Position numbers and translations under genes: made by a program | Origin: a bacterium | GTDB lineage: Bacteria > Planctomycetota > UBA1135 > GCA-002686595 | Length of the DNA stretch: 63,006 nt | Assembly: GCA_024226735.1 (NCBI GenBank) | Contig: JAAELL010000269.1 | Coordinates: 1-63,006, forward strand | Direction: 5' to 3' | Shown: piece by piece, positions 18,143-26,670 of the stretch | Numbering within the stretch: position 1 is the stretch's first letter | How the letters are laid out: every line of letters starts with the position of its first letter | The notes under the pieces: model-generated | The model's database searches: none | What the model was told of the DNA's origin: nothing | Seen by the model: only the letters and a program-made list of their open reading frames with translations

Positions 18143-20410
18143 TCATTCGAAAGTGATCGCGAGGCCGTCCGTGAAGTTGGACTGCTGACCGTCGCGGTAC
18201 CAGGCCTGGAAGTGCCAGAGCTCGCCTGCGACGACCGCGGTCGGCGGAGTCAGTGGGATGACGTCGGTGTCGATGTCGACCTCGAAGCGACCGAGGAGGC
18301 CACTGTTGAGAACTTGTCCTTGGCCGTTGAAGCGGGCCGAGGGGCTGCCGAGGCAGAAGTTGCCCTCGCTGCCGCCGGGGTTCGCGATGAACCCGCTGTT
18401 GCGGCTGGCGATGAAGTAGCCGAACTGGTTCGCGGGCATGCCGGACGCTGCGAGGGTGAGGATCTGGCCGGCGTCGATGCTGCCGCGGGCGGCGATCATT
18501 GCGGGGCTACCGGTCGAGTTGGCCTCGGCGTCGCAGTAGTTGTCGCCGTGGCACAGGGCCTCGGGCGATTCGTACACGGCGGCGAAGATGTCGGAGTCGG
18601 TGTCGTACTTGCCCCATGTGGTCAGGAAGCGTTGGCGATCACCGCCACCGGCGTACTGGGACGCGATCGCGAGGTCTTCTTCGGGCGAGACGCTCCACGC
18701 CAGCGGGACGCGACGCTCACTGATGCAGAGCTCGGTGCCGACGAGGCTGACCGACGTGAGGTACAGGTTCGTGTTCGACGTGATCTCGTTGAGGTAGGTG
18801 TAGCCGATCAGGAAGCGGTCGCCGTCGGAGGCGATGCGCGGGTTGTACTGGTGGAAGGTGAAGGCGTTCTCCATAACCGAGAGGTTGACGAGGTCGATCG
18901 TCTGGTTGACGGTCATCGCGCGCATCATCACGTCGAAGTCGCCGAAGTCCTGGGCGTAGGTGACGACGTAATAGCCGTTGCCAACGCCTTCGGTGATCGG
19001 GCTGACGTCCGGGCGAATCTGGCTCGTGATGCCCGTGTCGATCGGGAACTCACCGATGCTGGGCAGGATGGCGCCGTAGATGTCGTTGTTGCCGTTCACG
19101 CGGCGTTGCCACACGACGGGGTACTCGGCCGACGCGGCGTCGAGGTCGTCCGCGATGTGCGGGTAGGTGTCCTTGGCGTTCGCGCTGTTCGTCAGCTGCT
19201 GGATGCCCGCGAAAGGGCTGGCGCCGCTGTTCGCCGTGCGTGCCATGATGTTGTGGTTGTCGGAGGTGACCTCTTCTTCCCAGACGATCCGGAACAGGAA
19301 GCCCGTACCGGCGGCGATGTCGGGGTGGATGTCGTCGTTCGTGTCGAGCAGGCTGAACGGAACGGCCGAGCTCCAGCTGTTCGTGGTCGCGGTGCGGCCA
19401 CGTCCCATGATCACGTTGAAGCTGGTGCCCGCGGGGCGCATCGTCGCGACGCACATGAAGCGATTGAAGCTGTTCAGGTGCGCGACCGCGGGATCGCTCC
19501 AATGGTCGTCGGTCATGTCGACGTAGCCCTGGGAGAACGCGGAACCGTTCTCGAGCACGGCGCGGCTGTAGAGGTCGATGTCGCCACCGCTGAAGCGCTC
19601 CTCGTAGATGACGAGGTAGCCGCCCCCGACCAGGGCATCGCTGTAGGCGGCGTCCGGATCGGAGAAGTCCGTGTTGGGCAGGCTCTCGACCGGGAACGTC
19701 GTCAGGATCGGATCGACGAGGATCGGGTAGCTCGCGCTGTTCGCGAAGCTCGCGGGCACACCGATCGTGATGTCGTCTCCGTCCCAAGCGATCGTGCCCG
19801 GGATGGAGGTGCCGTGCGCGTCGATGATCGTGACGGTGCCGTAGTCGATGCCGCCTTGCGGGCCACGGAAGTGCAGGCCCGATGCGTCGAGCGCGCCTTC
19901 GAGCTCGGTGTCGACGTCGAGACGCAGCTCGAGGTCGCCGTAGCCGACCTGGGCCGGGATCACGAACAGCTGCTCGACTTGTTCGAGCTCGAGCTCGTAC
20001 ATCTCGTTCAGGATGCCGCGATCGAGCGTGACACGGTCACCGCTGCGCTCAGCGCGGGCGCCGGAGTCGTGCGCGATCGTGACGCCACCGACGCTGACTT
20101 CCTCGAGCTTCATGCGCACCGGATAGTTCTGCGGTGCGTCGGAGCCGAGGAAGGGGACGTACGTGGCGCCTTCGTTGCCGAACGAGGCCTTGTACGTCTT
20201 GCCCCGCGCCCAGAGCGTCTCGCCATCTGGGCGGTCGTAGTACATCCGGCTGCGGATCTCGTCCACGTCGATCGGCGGTTCCGGCAACGTGCGCCCGATC
20301 TCAGGCGAGTCGAAGTCCGGACGCTCGACGTCGGCGGCCAGCGATTGGGCAGCGGCAAAGGGTGACAGGATCGCACTGGCGAGGGTCCAGAGGACGGCTT
20401 GCTTCTTCAT
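18143..20410 (-). CDS. secreted beta-propeller-like protein with planctomycete-type C-terminal module
   Basis: 755 aa. The start at 20410 gives a clear signal peptide (MKKQAVLWTLASAILSPFAA, cleavage near AAAQS). A longer frame to 20629 is Arg-rich and unlikely. Residues about 220-620 contain irregular repeats of the kind GGGYLVIYEERF / YYVVTYAQDF / FLIGYTYLNE, suggesting propeller blades. The last 120 residues carry GYFIASR, FQAWYRD and SNFTDG, a module I recall at the C-terminus of many planctomycete secreted proteins. The role is unknown; an extracellular or surface location is likely. It has its own terminator. Confidence 0.7.
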   Translation of the reverse strand: MKKQAVLWTLASAILSPFAAAQSLAADVERPDFDSPEIGRTLPEPPIDVDEIRSRMYYDRPDGETLWARGKTYKASFGNEGATYVPFLGSDAPQNYPVRMKLEEVSVGGVTIAHDSGARAERSGDRVTLDRGILNEMYELELEQVEQLFVIPAQVGYGDLELRLDVDTELEGALDASGLHFRGPQGGIDYGTVTIIDAHGTSIPGTIAWDGDDITIGVPASFANSASYPILVDPILTTFPVESLPNTDFSDPDAAYSDALVGGGYLVIYEERFSGGDIDLYSRAVLENGSAFSQGYVDMTDDHWSDPAVAHLNSFNRFMCVATMRPAGTSFNVIMGRGRTATTNSWSSAVPFSLLDTNDDIHPDIAAGTGFLFRIVWEEEVTSDNHNIMARTANSGASPFAGIQQLTNSANAKDTYPHIADDLDAASAEYPVVWQRRVNGNNDIYGAILPSIGEFPIDTGITSQIRPDVSPITEGVGNGYYVVTYAQDFGDFDVMMRAMTVNQTIDLVNLSVMENAFTFHQYNPRIASDGDRFLIGYTYLNEITSNTNLYLTSVSLVGTELCISERRVPLAWSVSPEEDLAIASQYAGGGDRQRFLTTWGKYDTDSDIFAAVYESPEALCHGDNYCDAEANSTGSPAMIAARGSIDAGQILTLAASGMPANQFGYFIASRNSGFIANPGGSEGNFCLGSPSARFNGQGQVLNSGLLGRFEVDIDTDVIPLTPPTAVVAGELWHFQAWYRDGQQSNFTDGLAITFE

Positions 20411-20650
20411 GGCGTTCTTTCGGATCGGCGGGAGTTCCGCGGTCGGAGTTGGTGCCGAGTGCCAGCCACTCGGCTTCGACCAGATTGGCGCCAGACGGAC
20501 GCGAGATCGGCCACGTCGTCGGCGTGTTTTCGCCAGAAAACTGCCGTCCGGAATCCGCCGTTTTCGTGGCAGAGCTCGCTCATGCTTTGCGGGGCCAGTA
20601 TCGCGCCCGGGCGACCCGTTCCGCTCCACCTACGGCGGCCCGATCGCCGC

Positions 20651-23600
20651 TCAGACGCGCACGAGACCGACGCGCGTGCCGCCGACGAGCTCGGTCAGCT
20701 CCGTCGCGAGCTCCTCGGAGATCGCGACCCCGTAGCCCTTGCCCGCGCGCACGCGGCGCGAGACGCCGTCGCTGCCGCTGGTTTGCAGGAACAGCGGGCA
20801 CTTGCCCTTGTGGCGCTGCACGACCTCGACGAGGTTCGGCAAGAGCTGCTGGTCATCGCGTGAGAGGCTCACCTGTACGCCGCCTTGGAACCGGCGCAGC
20901 GCCTCGCCCAGGGGGAAGGCCTCGTCGAGCAGGAGGGCCGGCTCCTCGCCGGAGTCCTCGATCTTGCCACGGCACAAGATGACGTTGCCGTCCTCGATCA
21001 GATCCTTGATCTCTTCGTAGGTGCGCGGGAACACGGTGACGTTGATCGCGCCGTACAGGTCCTCGAGGCGGAAGCGGCACATCTTGGATCCAGCCATGCG
21101 GCCCGACTTCACGATGAGCTCGGCCTTCTGCAGGACGAGTCCCGCGAGGTGGATCTCGACGCCGCCCTCCATGTCCTTCAGCGCGGGAATGGGGGAGCTG
21201 GAGAGGAGGCTGACAAGGCCGGCGCGCTCCTCGAGCGGGTGTCCGGAGAGGTAGAAGCCGAGGACGTCGAACTCGGCGGTCAGCGTGTCGGCCTTGTTCC
21301 AGGCGAGCGCGTCGTCGATACCGTCGTTCGCCGACTCCTGTTCCGTTGGCTCGTCGGCCGCGAACGCGCCGAACATCGACGCCTGTCCCGAGCGACGATC
21401 GTCAGCGGCGCGTGCCGAGTCCGTCATCGCGCCGTCGAGCGCGGCGAACACCGCGCCGCGGTTTCGGCCGGTGACGTCGAACGCACCGGACTTGATGATC
21501 GCTTCCCAGGCGACCTTGCCGACTTGCTGCGGGTCGACGATCGAGCAGAGGGCGTGCAGGGTTGGCTGCTTGTCCTGCTTGTTCAGCTCCTCGCACCCGC
21601 GCACGAGCGCCTCGATTGCCTTCTTGCCTGTGCCCTTGATCGCGCCGAAGCCGAAGTGGATCGTCTTCGCGCCGCTCGGCTCGAACTCCCACGCGGGGTG
21701 CGCGATCGAGGGGGGCACGACCTGGATCTCGGAGCGCCTGCAGTCGTCGAGGAAGTCCTTGACCTTGTCGGAGTCGCCCATCTCGCACGAGAAGTTCGCG
21801 GCGAGGAAGGGCGTGCGGTAGTTCGCCTTCAGATACGCGGTCTGATACGTGATCATCGCGTACGCCGCGGAGTGCGACTTGTTGAAGCCGTACCCTCCGA
21901 ACTTGACCATGTTGTCCCAGATCTCCTGGGCCACGTTCTCGGCACAGCCGCTGGAGTGCGCGCCCTCCATGAACTGCGCCGAGAACTTCTGCATGATCTC
22001 GGGCTTCTTCTTGCCCATCGCCTTGCGCAGGTTGTCCGCGTCGTTCATCGAGAACTTCGCCAGGTTCACCGAGGCGAGCATCACCTGCTCCTGGTAGACG
22101 AAGCAGCCGTACGTATCCTCCATGATCGAGCGCAGCGTCTCGTGCGGATACGTGATCTCCTCGATGCCGTGCTTGCGGTTGACGAACATGTCGACCATGC
22201 CCGACTCGAGTGGGCCGGGCCGGTACAGCGCCAGGACGGCGATCACGTCCTCGAAGCAGTCCGGCTTGAGGCGCGCGAGTAGCTTGCGCATCCCCTCCGA
22301 TTCGAGCTGGAACACGCCGAGCGTGTCGCCGGACATCAGGAGCTCGTAGGTCTTCCTGTCGCCCGCCGGCAGGTCTTCGATGTCCGGCGGCGTGCCCCCG
22401 GCCTTCTGGATGTTGGCGAGGCAGCGGTCGATGATGGTCAGGGTCCGCAGACCCAGGTAGTCCATCTTCAAGAGGCCCAGCTCCTCGAGCTGTGGCGCCG
22501 AGTACTGCGTCGTGATGTCCTCGCCGTTGCGGCCGAGGGGGACGAACTCGACGGTCGGACGCGGCGTGATCACGACGCCGGCCGCGTGGGTCGAGACGTG
22601 CCGCGCCATGCCCTCGAGCGGCACGGACAGCTTGAAGAGCTCCTCGTACTCGGGGTTCTCCTCGCGGATCGTCTTGAGGTCGGCGTCCGTTGTCAGCGCC
22701 TTCTCGAGCGTCGGCGCGCCCGGGCCGGCGGGTATCTTCTTGGCGATGCGGTCGATGTCGCGCAGCGGCAGGTCGAGCACGCGCCCGACGTCGCGCACAA
22801 CCGTGCGCGAGGCCATCGTCCCGAAGGTCACGATCTGCGTGACACTGTCGGAGCCGTAGCGGTCGCGCGTGTACTGGATGACGCGCTCGCGCCCCTCCTT
22901 GCAGAAGTCGATGTCGATGTCGGGCATCGACACGCGGCTGGAGTTCAAGAAACGCTCGAACAGGAGGTCGTACTCGAGCGGATCGAGGCGCGTGATGTCG
23001 AGCAGGTACGCGACGATCGAGCCCGCGGCGGAGCCGCGGCCGGGGCCAACGGGGATGTCGTGCTCGCGCGCCCAGAAGATCAGATCCCAGACGATCAAGA
23101 AGTAGGACACGAAGCCGAGCTCGCGAATGACGCCCTTCTCGTGCTCGAGCCGCGTGCGGGCGGCGGCACAGTCGGCTCCGTAGCGCTCGACGAGGGCCTC
23201 TTCGAGCAGGCGGTCGAAGAGGACGTCGGGGGGCTCGCCCGTGTCGCTCGCGAACTCCGGCACGTGGTACGTGCCGAACTCGATCGACAGGTTGACTTGC
23301 TCGGCGACGTCCATCGTCGCGGGGACGGTCTCGGGGAGGTCGCGGAACATGTGCGCCATCTCCTCCCGGCCCTTGAAGAACAGCGTGTCGGTCTCGAACC
23401 GAAAGCGCTTCTCGTCGGCGCGCTTCGCGCCGGTGTTGATGCACAGGAGCACGTCCTGGGCGTGGCAGTCCTCCTGGCGCAGGTAGTGGATGTCGTTGGT
23501 CGCGACGAGCGGAATCCCGGTGCGCTTGTGCATGCGCACGAGCGCGTCGTTGGCGGTCGTCTGGATGTCGATGCCGTTGCGCTGCAGCTCGAGCCAGAAG

Positions 23601-24118
23601 TGCTCGGGACCGAACAGGTCGCGCAGCCGCACGGCGAGGTTCTCCGCGTCCTGCTCCTTGTCCTGGAGCACGAGCTGGTTGATCTCGCCGGCGAGGCAGC
23701 CCGAGAGGCAGTTGATGCCCGCGGTGTGCTGGTCCAGGAGGTCCCAGTCGATCCGCGGCCGGAAGTGGTAGCCGTCGACGTAGGCGGCCGAGGCGAGCTT
23801 GACCAGGTTCTGGTAGCCCTCGGTGTTGCGCGCGATCAGCGTGAGGTGGCTGTAGCCGTTGCCCTTCTTCTTGCTGTGCGGCGCGTGCATCGACTGCTTG
23901 GCGATGTACACCTCGCACCCGATCAGGGGCTTGATCCCGCCCGACGTGCACTTCTGGTACAGCTCGATCGCGCCGTACATGTTGCCGTGATCGGTCAGCG
24001 CGAGCGCGGTCTGACCGTCGTCGTTGCACGCCTTGACCAGATCGCTGATGCGGTTGGCACCGTCCAGCAGGCTGTACTCGGAATGGACGTGAAGGTGGGC
24101 GAAGTCCGGTGCGGCCAT
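20651..24118 (-). CDS. dnaE: DNA polymerase III subunit alpha
   Basis: 1155 aa, the usual DnaE length; the catalytic subunit of the replicative polymerase. The PHP domain starts HLHVHSEYSLLDG (residues 8-20) and keeps the His pattern of the metal-binding type. Catalytic acids lie in PDIDIDF (about residues 399-405). A helix-hairpin-helix region and a C-terminal OB fold (VTVFPRTYEEIKDLI) follow. No proofreading exonuclease domain is inserted, so this is DnaE rather than PolC. The ATG at 24118 is well placed. It is 39 nt from the stop of the upstream carbamoyltransferase on the same strand. Confidence 0.97.
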   Translation of the reverse strand: MAAPDFAHLHVHSEYSLLDGANRISDLVKACNDDGQTALALTDHGNMYGAIELYQKCTSGGIKPLIGCEVYIAKQSMHAPHSKKKGNGYSHLTLIARNTEGYQNLVKLASAAYVDGYHFRPRIDWDLLDQHTAGINCLSGCLAGEINQLVLQDKEQDAENLAVRLRDLFGPEHFWLELQRNGIDIQTTANDALVRMHKRTGIPLVATNDIHYLRQEDCHAQDVLLCINTGAKRADEKRFRFETDTLFFKGREEMAHMFRDLPETVPATMDVAEQVNLSIEFGTYHVPEFASDTGEPPDVLFDRLLEEALVERYGADCAAARTRLEHEKGVIRELGFVSYFLIVWDLIFWAREHDIPVGPGRGSAAGSIVAYLLDITRLDPLEYDLLFERFLNSSRVSMPDIDIDFCKEGRERVIQYTRDRYGSDSVTQIVTFGTMASRTVVRDVGRVLDLPLRDIDRIAKKIPAGPGAPTLEKALTTDADLKTIREENPEYEELFKLSVPLEGMARHVSTHAAGVVITPRPTVEFVPLGRNGEDITTQYSAPQLEELGLLKMDYLGLRTLTIIDRCLANIQKAGGTPPDIEDLPAGDRKTYELLMSGDTLGVFQLESEGMRKLLARLKPDCFEDVIAVLALYRPGPLESGMVDMFVNRKHGIEEITYPHETLRSIMEDTYGCFVYQEQVMLASVNLAKFSMNDADNLRKAMGKKKPEIMQKFSAQFMEGAHSSGCAENVAQEIWDNMVKFGGYGFNKSHSAAYAMITYQTAYLKANYRTPFLAANFSCEMGDSDKVKDFLDDCRRSEIQVVPPSIAHPAWEFEPSGAKTIHFGFGAIKGTGKKAIEALVRGCEELNKQDKQPTLHALCSIVDPQQVGKVAWEAIIKSGAFDVTGRNRGAVFAALDGAMTDSARAADDRRSGQASMFGAFAADEPTEQESANDGIDDALAWNKADTLTAEFDVLGFYLSGHPLEERAGLVSLLSSSPIPALKDMEGGVEIHLAGLVLQKAELIVKSGRMAGSKMCRFRLEDLYGAINVTVFPRTYEEIKDLIEDGNVILCRGKIEDSGEEPALLLDEAFPLGEALRRFQGGVQVSLSRDDQQLLPNLVEVVQRHKGKCPLFLQTSGSDGVSRRVRAGKGYGVAISEELATELTELVGGTRVGLVRV

Positions 24119-24157
24119 GGGGGGAATCGCTCGCTCGGATCTAGAGTCGTGAGGGGA

Positions 24158-25174
24158 TCAACTGCGGAGTAGGAGAGAGAGCAGGCCCTTCTGCGTGTGC
24201 AGCCGGTTCTCGGCTTGGCTGTACAGGAGGCTGCGCGGGCCGTCGAGCACCTCGTCGCTCACCTCGAGATTGCGGCGCACCGGCATCGGATGCATCAGGC
24301 GCGCGTTGTCGCCGAGCTCCATCCGGTTCTCGTCGATCATCCAGTCCTGTGTGCGCGCGAGGCGGCTAGCGGCGAGGGTCGAGTTGCCGTACACCTCGAG
24401 CGAGCGCCACGAGCGCGCGTAGACCACGTGCGCACCGCGCACCGCATCGTCGAGCGAGGCCTCCGTGGCGACCGCGACGCCCTTCTCGCCGGCGACCTTG
24501 TGCGCTTCGTCGACGACGCCCGAGTCGAGCTCGTAGCCCTTGGGATGGGCGACGGTGACGTTCACGCCGTTGCGCAGCGCCGCGAGCAGGACGGAGTTCA
24601 CGACCGAGGAGCTCGAAGGCGTGGGTGAGTGGGTCCAGGTGATCGCGAGCTTCTTGCCCGCGAGCTCGCCCAAGGTCTCGCGCAGCGTCAACAGGTCGGC
24701 GAGCGCCTGCAGGGGGTGCCACAGTGCGCTCTCCATGTTGATCACCGGCACGCGCGCGTGCGACGCCCAGGCGCGGATCTTGTCGTCGCGCCGATCGACA
24801 TCCCACGAGCGCCCGTCGAGCGCGGGCCGAATCGCGAGCGCGCTGACGTAGCGCGAGAGCACCTCGGCCGCGTCGCGGATGTGCTCGGGAGCCTCGCCGT
24901 CCATGACCTTGCCCGGCTGGGCCTCGAGCGACCAGAAGTCCGAGGACGCGGTGAGGTTGACGGTGTGCCCGCCAAGCTGGTGCATGGCGACCTCGAGCGA
25001 GGTCCGCGTCCTGAGGGAGCCGCGGAAGAACAGTAGCCCGACCGTGCGCGCCGCCAGTTCCGCGCGGGACGAGCCACGCTTGAAGCGCGCGGAAAGGTCG
25101 AGGACGTCCTCGACCTCGCGGTCGCTCAGGTCTTGGAGGCGGATGAAGTGTCGGATGCTTGCGCCGCCGGACAT
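24158..25174 (-). CDS. argF': N-acetylornithine (or N-succinylornithine) carbamoyltransferase
   Basis: 338 aa. It probably carbamoylates acylated ornithine in the variant arginine pathway. The carbamoyl-phosphate loop is SLRTRTS. Several segments track the Xanthomonas acetylornithine enzyme as I remember it: KVMDGEAPEHI, VPVINME, ITWTHSPTP, VVYARSW and the HPMPVRRN motif in place of HCLP. A plain ornithine carbamoyltransferase is therefore less likely, but acetyl versus succinyl specificity cannot be decided here. It may be co-transcribed with dnaE (gap 39 nt). No other arg gene is in the window. Confidence 0.75.
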   Translation of the reverse strand: MSGGASIRHFIRLQDLSDREVEDVLDLSARFKRGSSRAELAARTVGLLFFRGSLRTRTSLEVAMHQLGGHTVNLTASSDFWSLEAQPGKVMDGEAPEHIRDAAEVLSRYVSALAIRPALDGRSWDVDRRDDKIRAWASHARVPVINMESALWHPLQALADLLTLRETLGELAGKKLAITWTHSPTPSSSSVVNSVLLAALRNGVNVTVAHPKGYELDSGVVDEAHKVAGEKGVAVATEASLDDAVRGAHVVYARSWRSLEVYGNSTLAASRLARTQDWMIDENRMELGDNARLMHPMPVRRNLEVSDEVLDGPRSLLYSQAENRLHTQKGLLSLLLRS

Positions 25175-25405
25175 GGCCAGTCGTCCTTGCGTTCGGGCCG
25201 AAGAAACCGGGAGGGGGAGCCCGCCGGCCCGAGCCCCGCCGGGAAACCAGTTGGTGTCCCCGCGCGGCCGGCGAGGGGACCCTCCCGCTCCGCGGCCGGG
25301 GTGGATCGGGCCCCGACGGGCGTCGAGGCGAAGGGTCTAGATTAGTGGCGCGCCGCGCCGAGTTCGCGCCCTTTCTTCCCGCGTCTGCGATTGCAAAACG
25401 ATCGG

Positions 25406-25435
25406 TTGACAGAGGGGGGCCCAGGTGGATACAAA
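25406..25435 (+). promoter_or_regulatory. promoter of tRNA-Arg (and possibly tadA)
   Basis: A perfect TTGACA (25406-25411), an 18-nt spacer and TACAAA (25430-25435) lie 13 nt before the mature tRNA 5' end. This is the best consensus -35 box in the window. Confidence 0.6.
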
Positions 25436-25447
25436 GCGCGGCTCCAG

Positions 25448-25524
25448 GCACCCGTGGCTCAACTGGATAGAGCACCTGACTACGGATCAGGAGGTTGCAG
25501 GTTCGAATCCTGCCGGGTGTACCA
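25448..25524 (+). tRNA. tRNA-Arg (anticodon ACG)
   Basis: 77 nt with encoded CCA. Acceptor GCACCCG pairs with CGGGTGT; D-stem GCTC/GAGC; anticodon stem CCTGA/TCAGG around loop CTACGGA (anticodon ACG at 25482-25484); T-stem GCAGG/CCTGC with TTCGAAT. This is the tRNA whose A34 is deaminated to inosine by TadA, encoded next. Confidence 0.95.
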
Positions 25525-25604
25525 CGACCTCCGGTCGCGCCGGTCGGTCCATCGCGGTTCGCGGTGGCGCTGCGCGCCCGGGTGCGCAACACGAAGGCGG
25601 CTCC

Positions 25605-26132
25605 GTGGATCGCGCGACGAACTCTGAAAACGCGAACGTCGGCGGCTTCGACGAGGCGGATCACCGCCTCATGGGGGCCGCCCTGGAGGAGGCACGCCGC
25701 GCGGCGGACCAGGACGAAGTCCCGATCGGTTGCGTCGTCGTCCTCGACGGACGAGTCGTGGCGCGTGGGCACAACGTGACCCGCGCGCGCTGCGATCCCA
25801 CGGCCCACGCCGAGATGATCGCGCTCGCCGAGGCCTTTCGGGTCACCGGCGACAAGCGATTGGTTGGCGCCGAGGTGTACACGACGGTCGAGCCGTGTTT
25901 CATGTGCGCCGGGGCCCTGTCCCACGCCCGCGTCGCCCGCGTCGTGTGGGCGGTGCGCGACCCCAAGTTCGGCGGCGCCGCGTCGCTCGGTCAGGTCTTG
26001 ACCGACCCGCGGCTCAACCACCGGGCCGAGGTCGCGGAGGGCCTGCGGGCGGACGAGGCCCGTGACCTGCTCCAGTCGTTCTTTCGAAGCAAACGCCAGG
26101 CGTCCAAGGACGCGCACGCCGATCCGCCCTAG
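25605..26132 (+). CDS. tadA: tRNA-specific adenosine deaminase
   Basis: 175 aa. It deaminates A34 of tRNA-Arg(ACG) to inosine so that CGU, CGC and CGA codons are read. The zinc site is His68-Ala-Glu70 with Pro97-Cys98-x2-Cys101; the catalytic Glu is in HAE. GTG at 25605 places about 20 residues before the conserved core, as in known TadA; the next candidate, ATG 25671, would cut into helix 1. It lies 80 nt after the tRNA-Arg gene that encodes its substrate. Confidence 0.93.
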   Translation: MDRATNSENANVGGFDEADHRLMGAALEEARRAADQDEVPIGCVVVLDGRVVARGHNVTRARCDPTAHAEMIALAEAFRVTGDKRLVGAEVYTTVEPCFMCAGALSHARVARVVWAVRDPKFGGAASLGQVLTDPRLNHRAEVAEGLRADEARDLLQSFFRSKRQASKDAHADPP

Positions 26133-26169
26133 GCGGTTCGCGGGCGCGGTCGGCGCGGGTGACACGTGC

Positions 26170-26259
26170 GGAGAGGTGCCGGAGTGGCTGAACGGACTGG
26201 TTTCGAAAACCAGCGTGCATTTAGGTGCACCGGGGGTTCAAATCCCTCCCTCTCCGCCA
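26170..26259 (+). tRNA. tRNA-Ser (anticodon CGA)
   Basis: 90 nt with long variable arm and encoded CCA. Acceptor GGAGAGG/CCTCTCC; anticodon stem CTGGT/ACCAG around TTCGAAA (anticodon CGA at 26204-26206); T-loop TTCAAAT; discriminator G, as expected for tRNA-Ser. It reads UCG. Confidence 0.94.
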
Positions 26260-26350
26260 TCCCCCCGGACCGTCCGGAGGACGGTGGCCGGGTCGGATCG
26301 GCGGACCCCACGGAGACCAGCCTGGAGAATTTGCGGGTGCATACATTGCG

Positions 26351-26439
26351 GAGAGGTGTCGGAGTGGCTTAACGAGCACGCTTGGAAAGCGTGTGTGCGG
26401 GCAACCGTACCGGGGGTTCAAATCCCCCCCTCTCCGCCA
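26351..26439 (+). tRNA. tRNA-Ser (anticodon GGA)
   Basis: 89 nt with long variable arm and encoded CCA. Acceptor GGAGAGG/CCTCTCC; anticodon stem CACGC/GCGTG around TTGGAAA (anticodon GGA at 26385-26387). Acceptor and T-loop are identical to the tRNA-Ser(CGA) 91 nt upstream, and the T-stems differ at one position, so the two are likely duplicates that diverged. It reads UCC and UCU. Confidence 0.94.
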
Positions 26440-26458
26440 TTTCCAAAGAGAAGGAAGA

Positions 26459-26591
26459 CAGCGCGAGCTCGGCGGTGGGTCCGGTCCCACGCGATGGGTC
26501 GGGTTCGAACCGGGTCAGGCCGGGAACGGAGCAGCCCTAAGGATTTCGGTCCAGGCGCGAGGTGCCCGGGCCCTCCGGCGAGCTCGCGCTG
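26459..26591 (+). ncRNA. ffs: signal recognition particle RNA (4.5S-like)
   Basis: The universal SRP apical region is present (GGGTCAGGCCGGGAACGGAG followed by CAGCCCTAA), closely matching the Ffh-binding domain. The ends CAGCGCGAGCTCG (26459-26471) and CGAGCTCGCGCTG (26579-26591) form a perfect 13-bp terminal helix, giving about 133 nt, slightly longer than E. coli 4.5S RNA (114 nt). It lies between tRNA-Ser and dnaX, as in Bacillus. Exact ends are inferred from the helix. Confidence 0.88.
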
Positions 26592-26670
26592 GGCGGGGAC
26601 ATGAAGGACGGACGAAACCCGCCGGCGAGATGTGATGACCGAGGGCGGCGGGCGTTAAACTGACACACGC

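Noticed and set aside
18212..20365. 717-aa plus-strand frame opposite the secreted propeller-like protein
   Set aside because: It is Asp/Val/Arg-rich without motifs, whereas the minus frame has a signal peptide and a known type of C-terminal module.
24366..26165. 599-aa minus-strand frame across tRNA-Arg and tadA
   Set aside because: It crosses a tRNA gene and an opposite-strand tadA with intact active-site motifs; its sequence is low-complexity.
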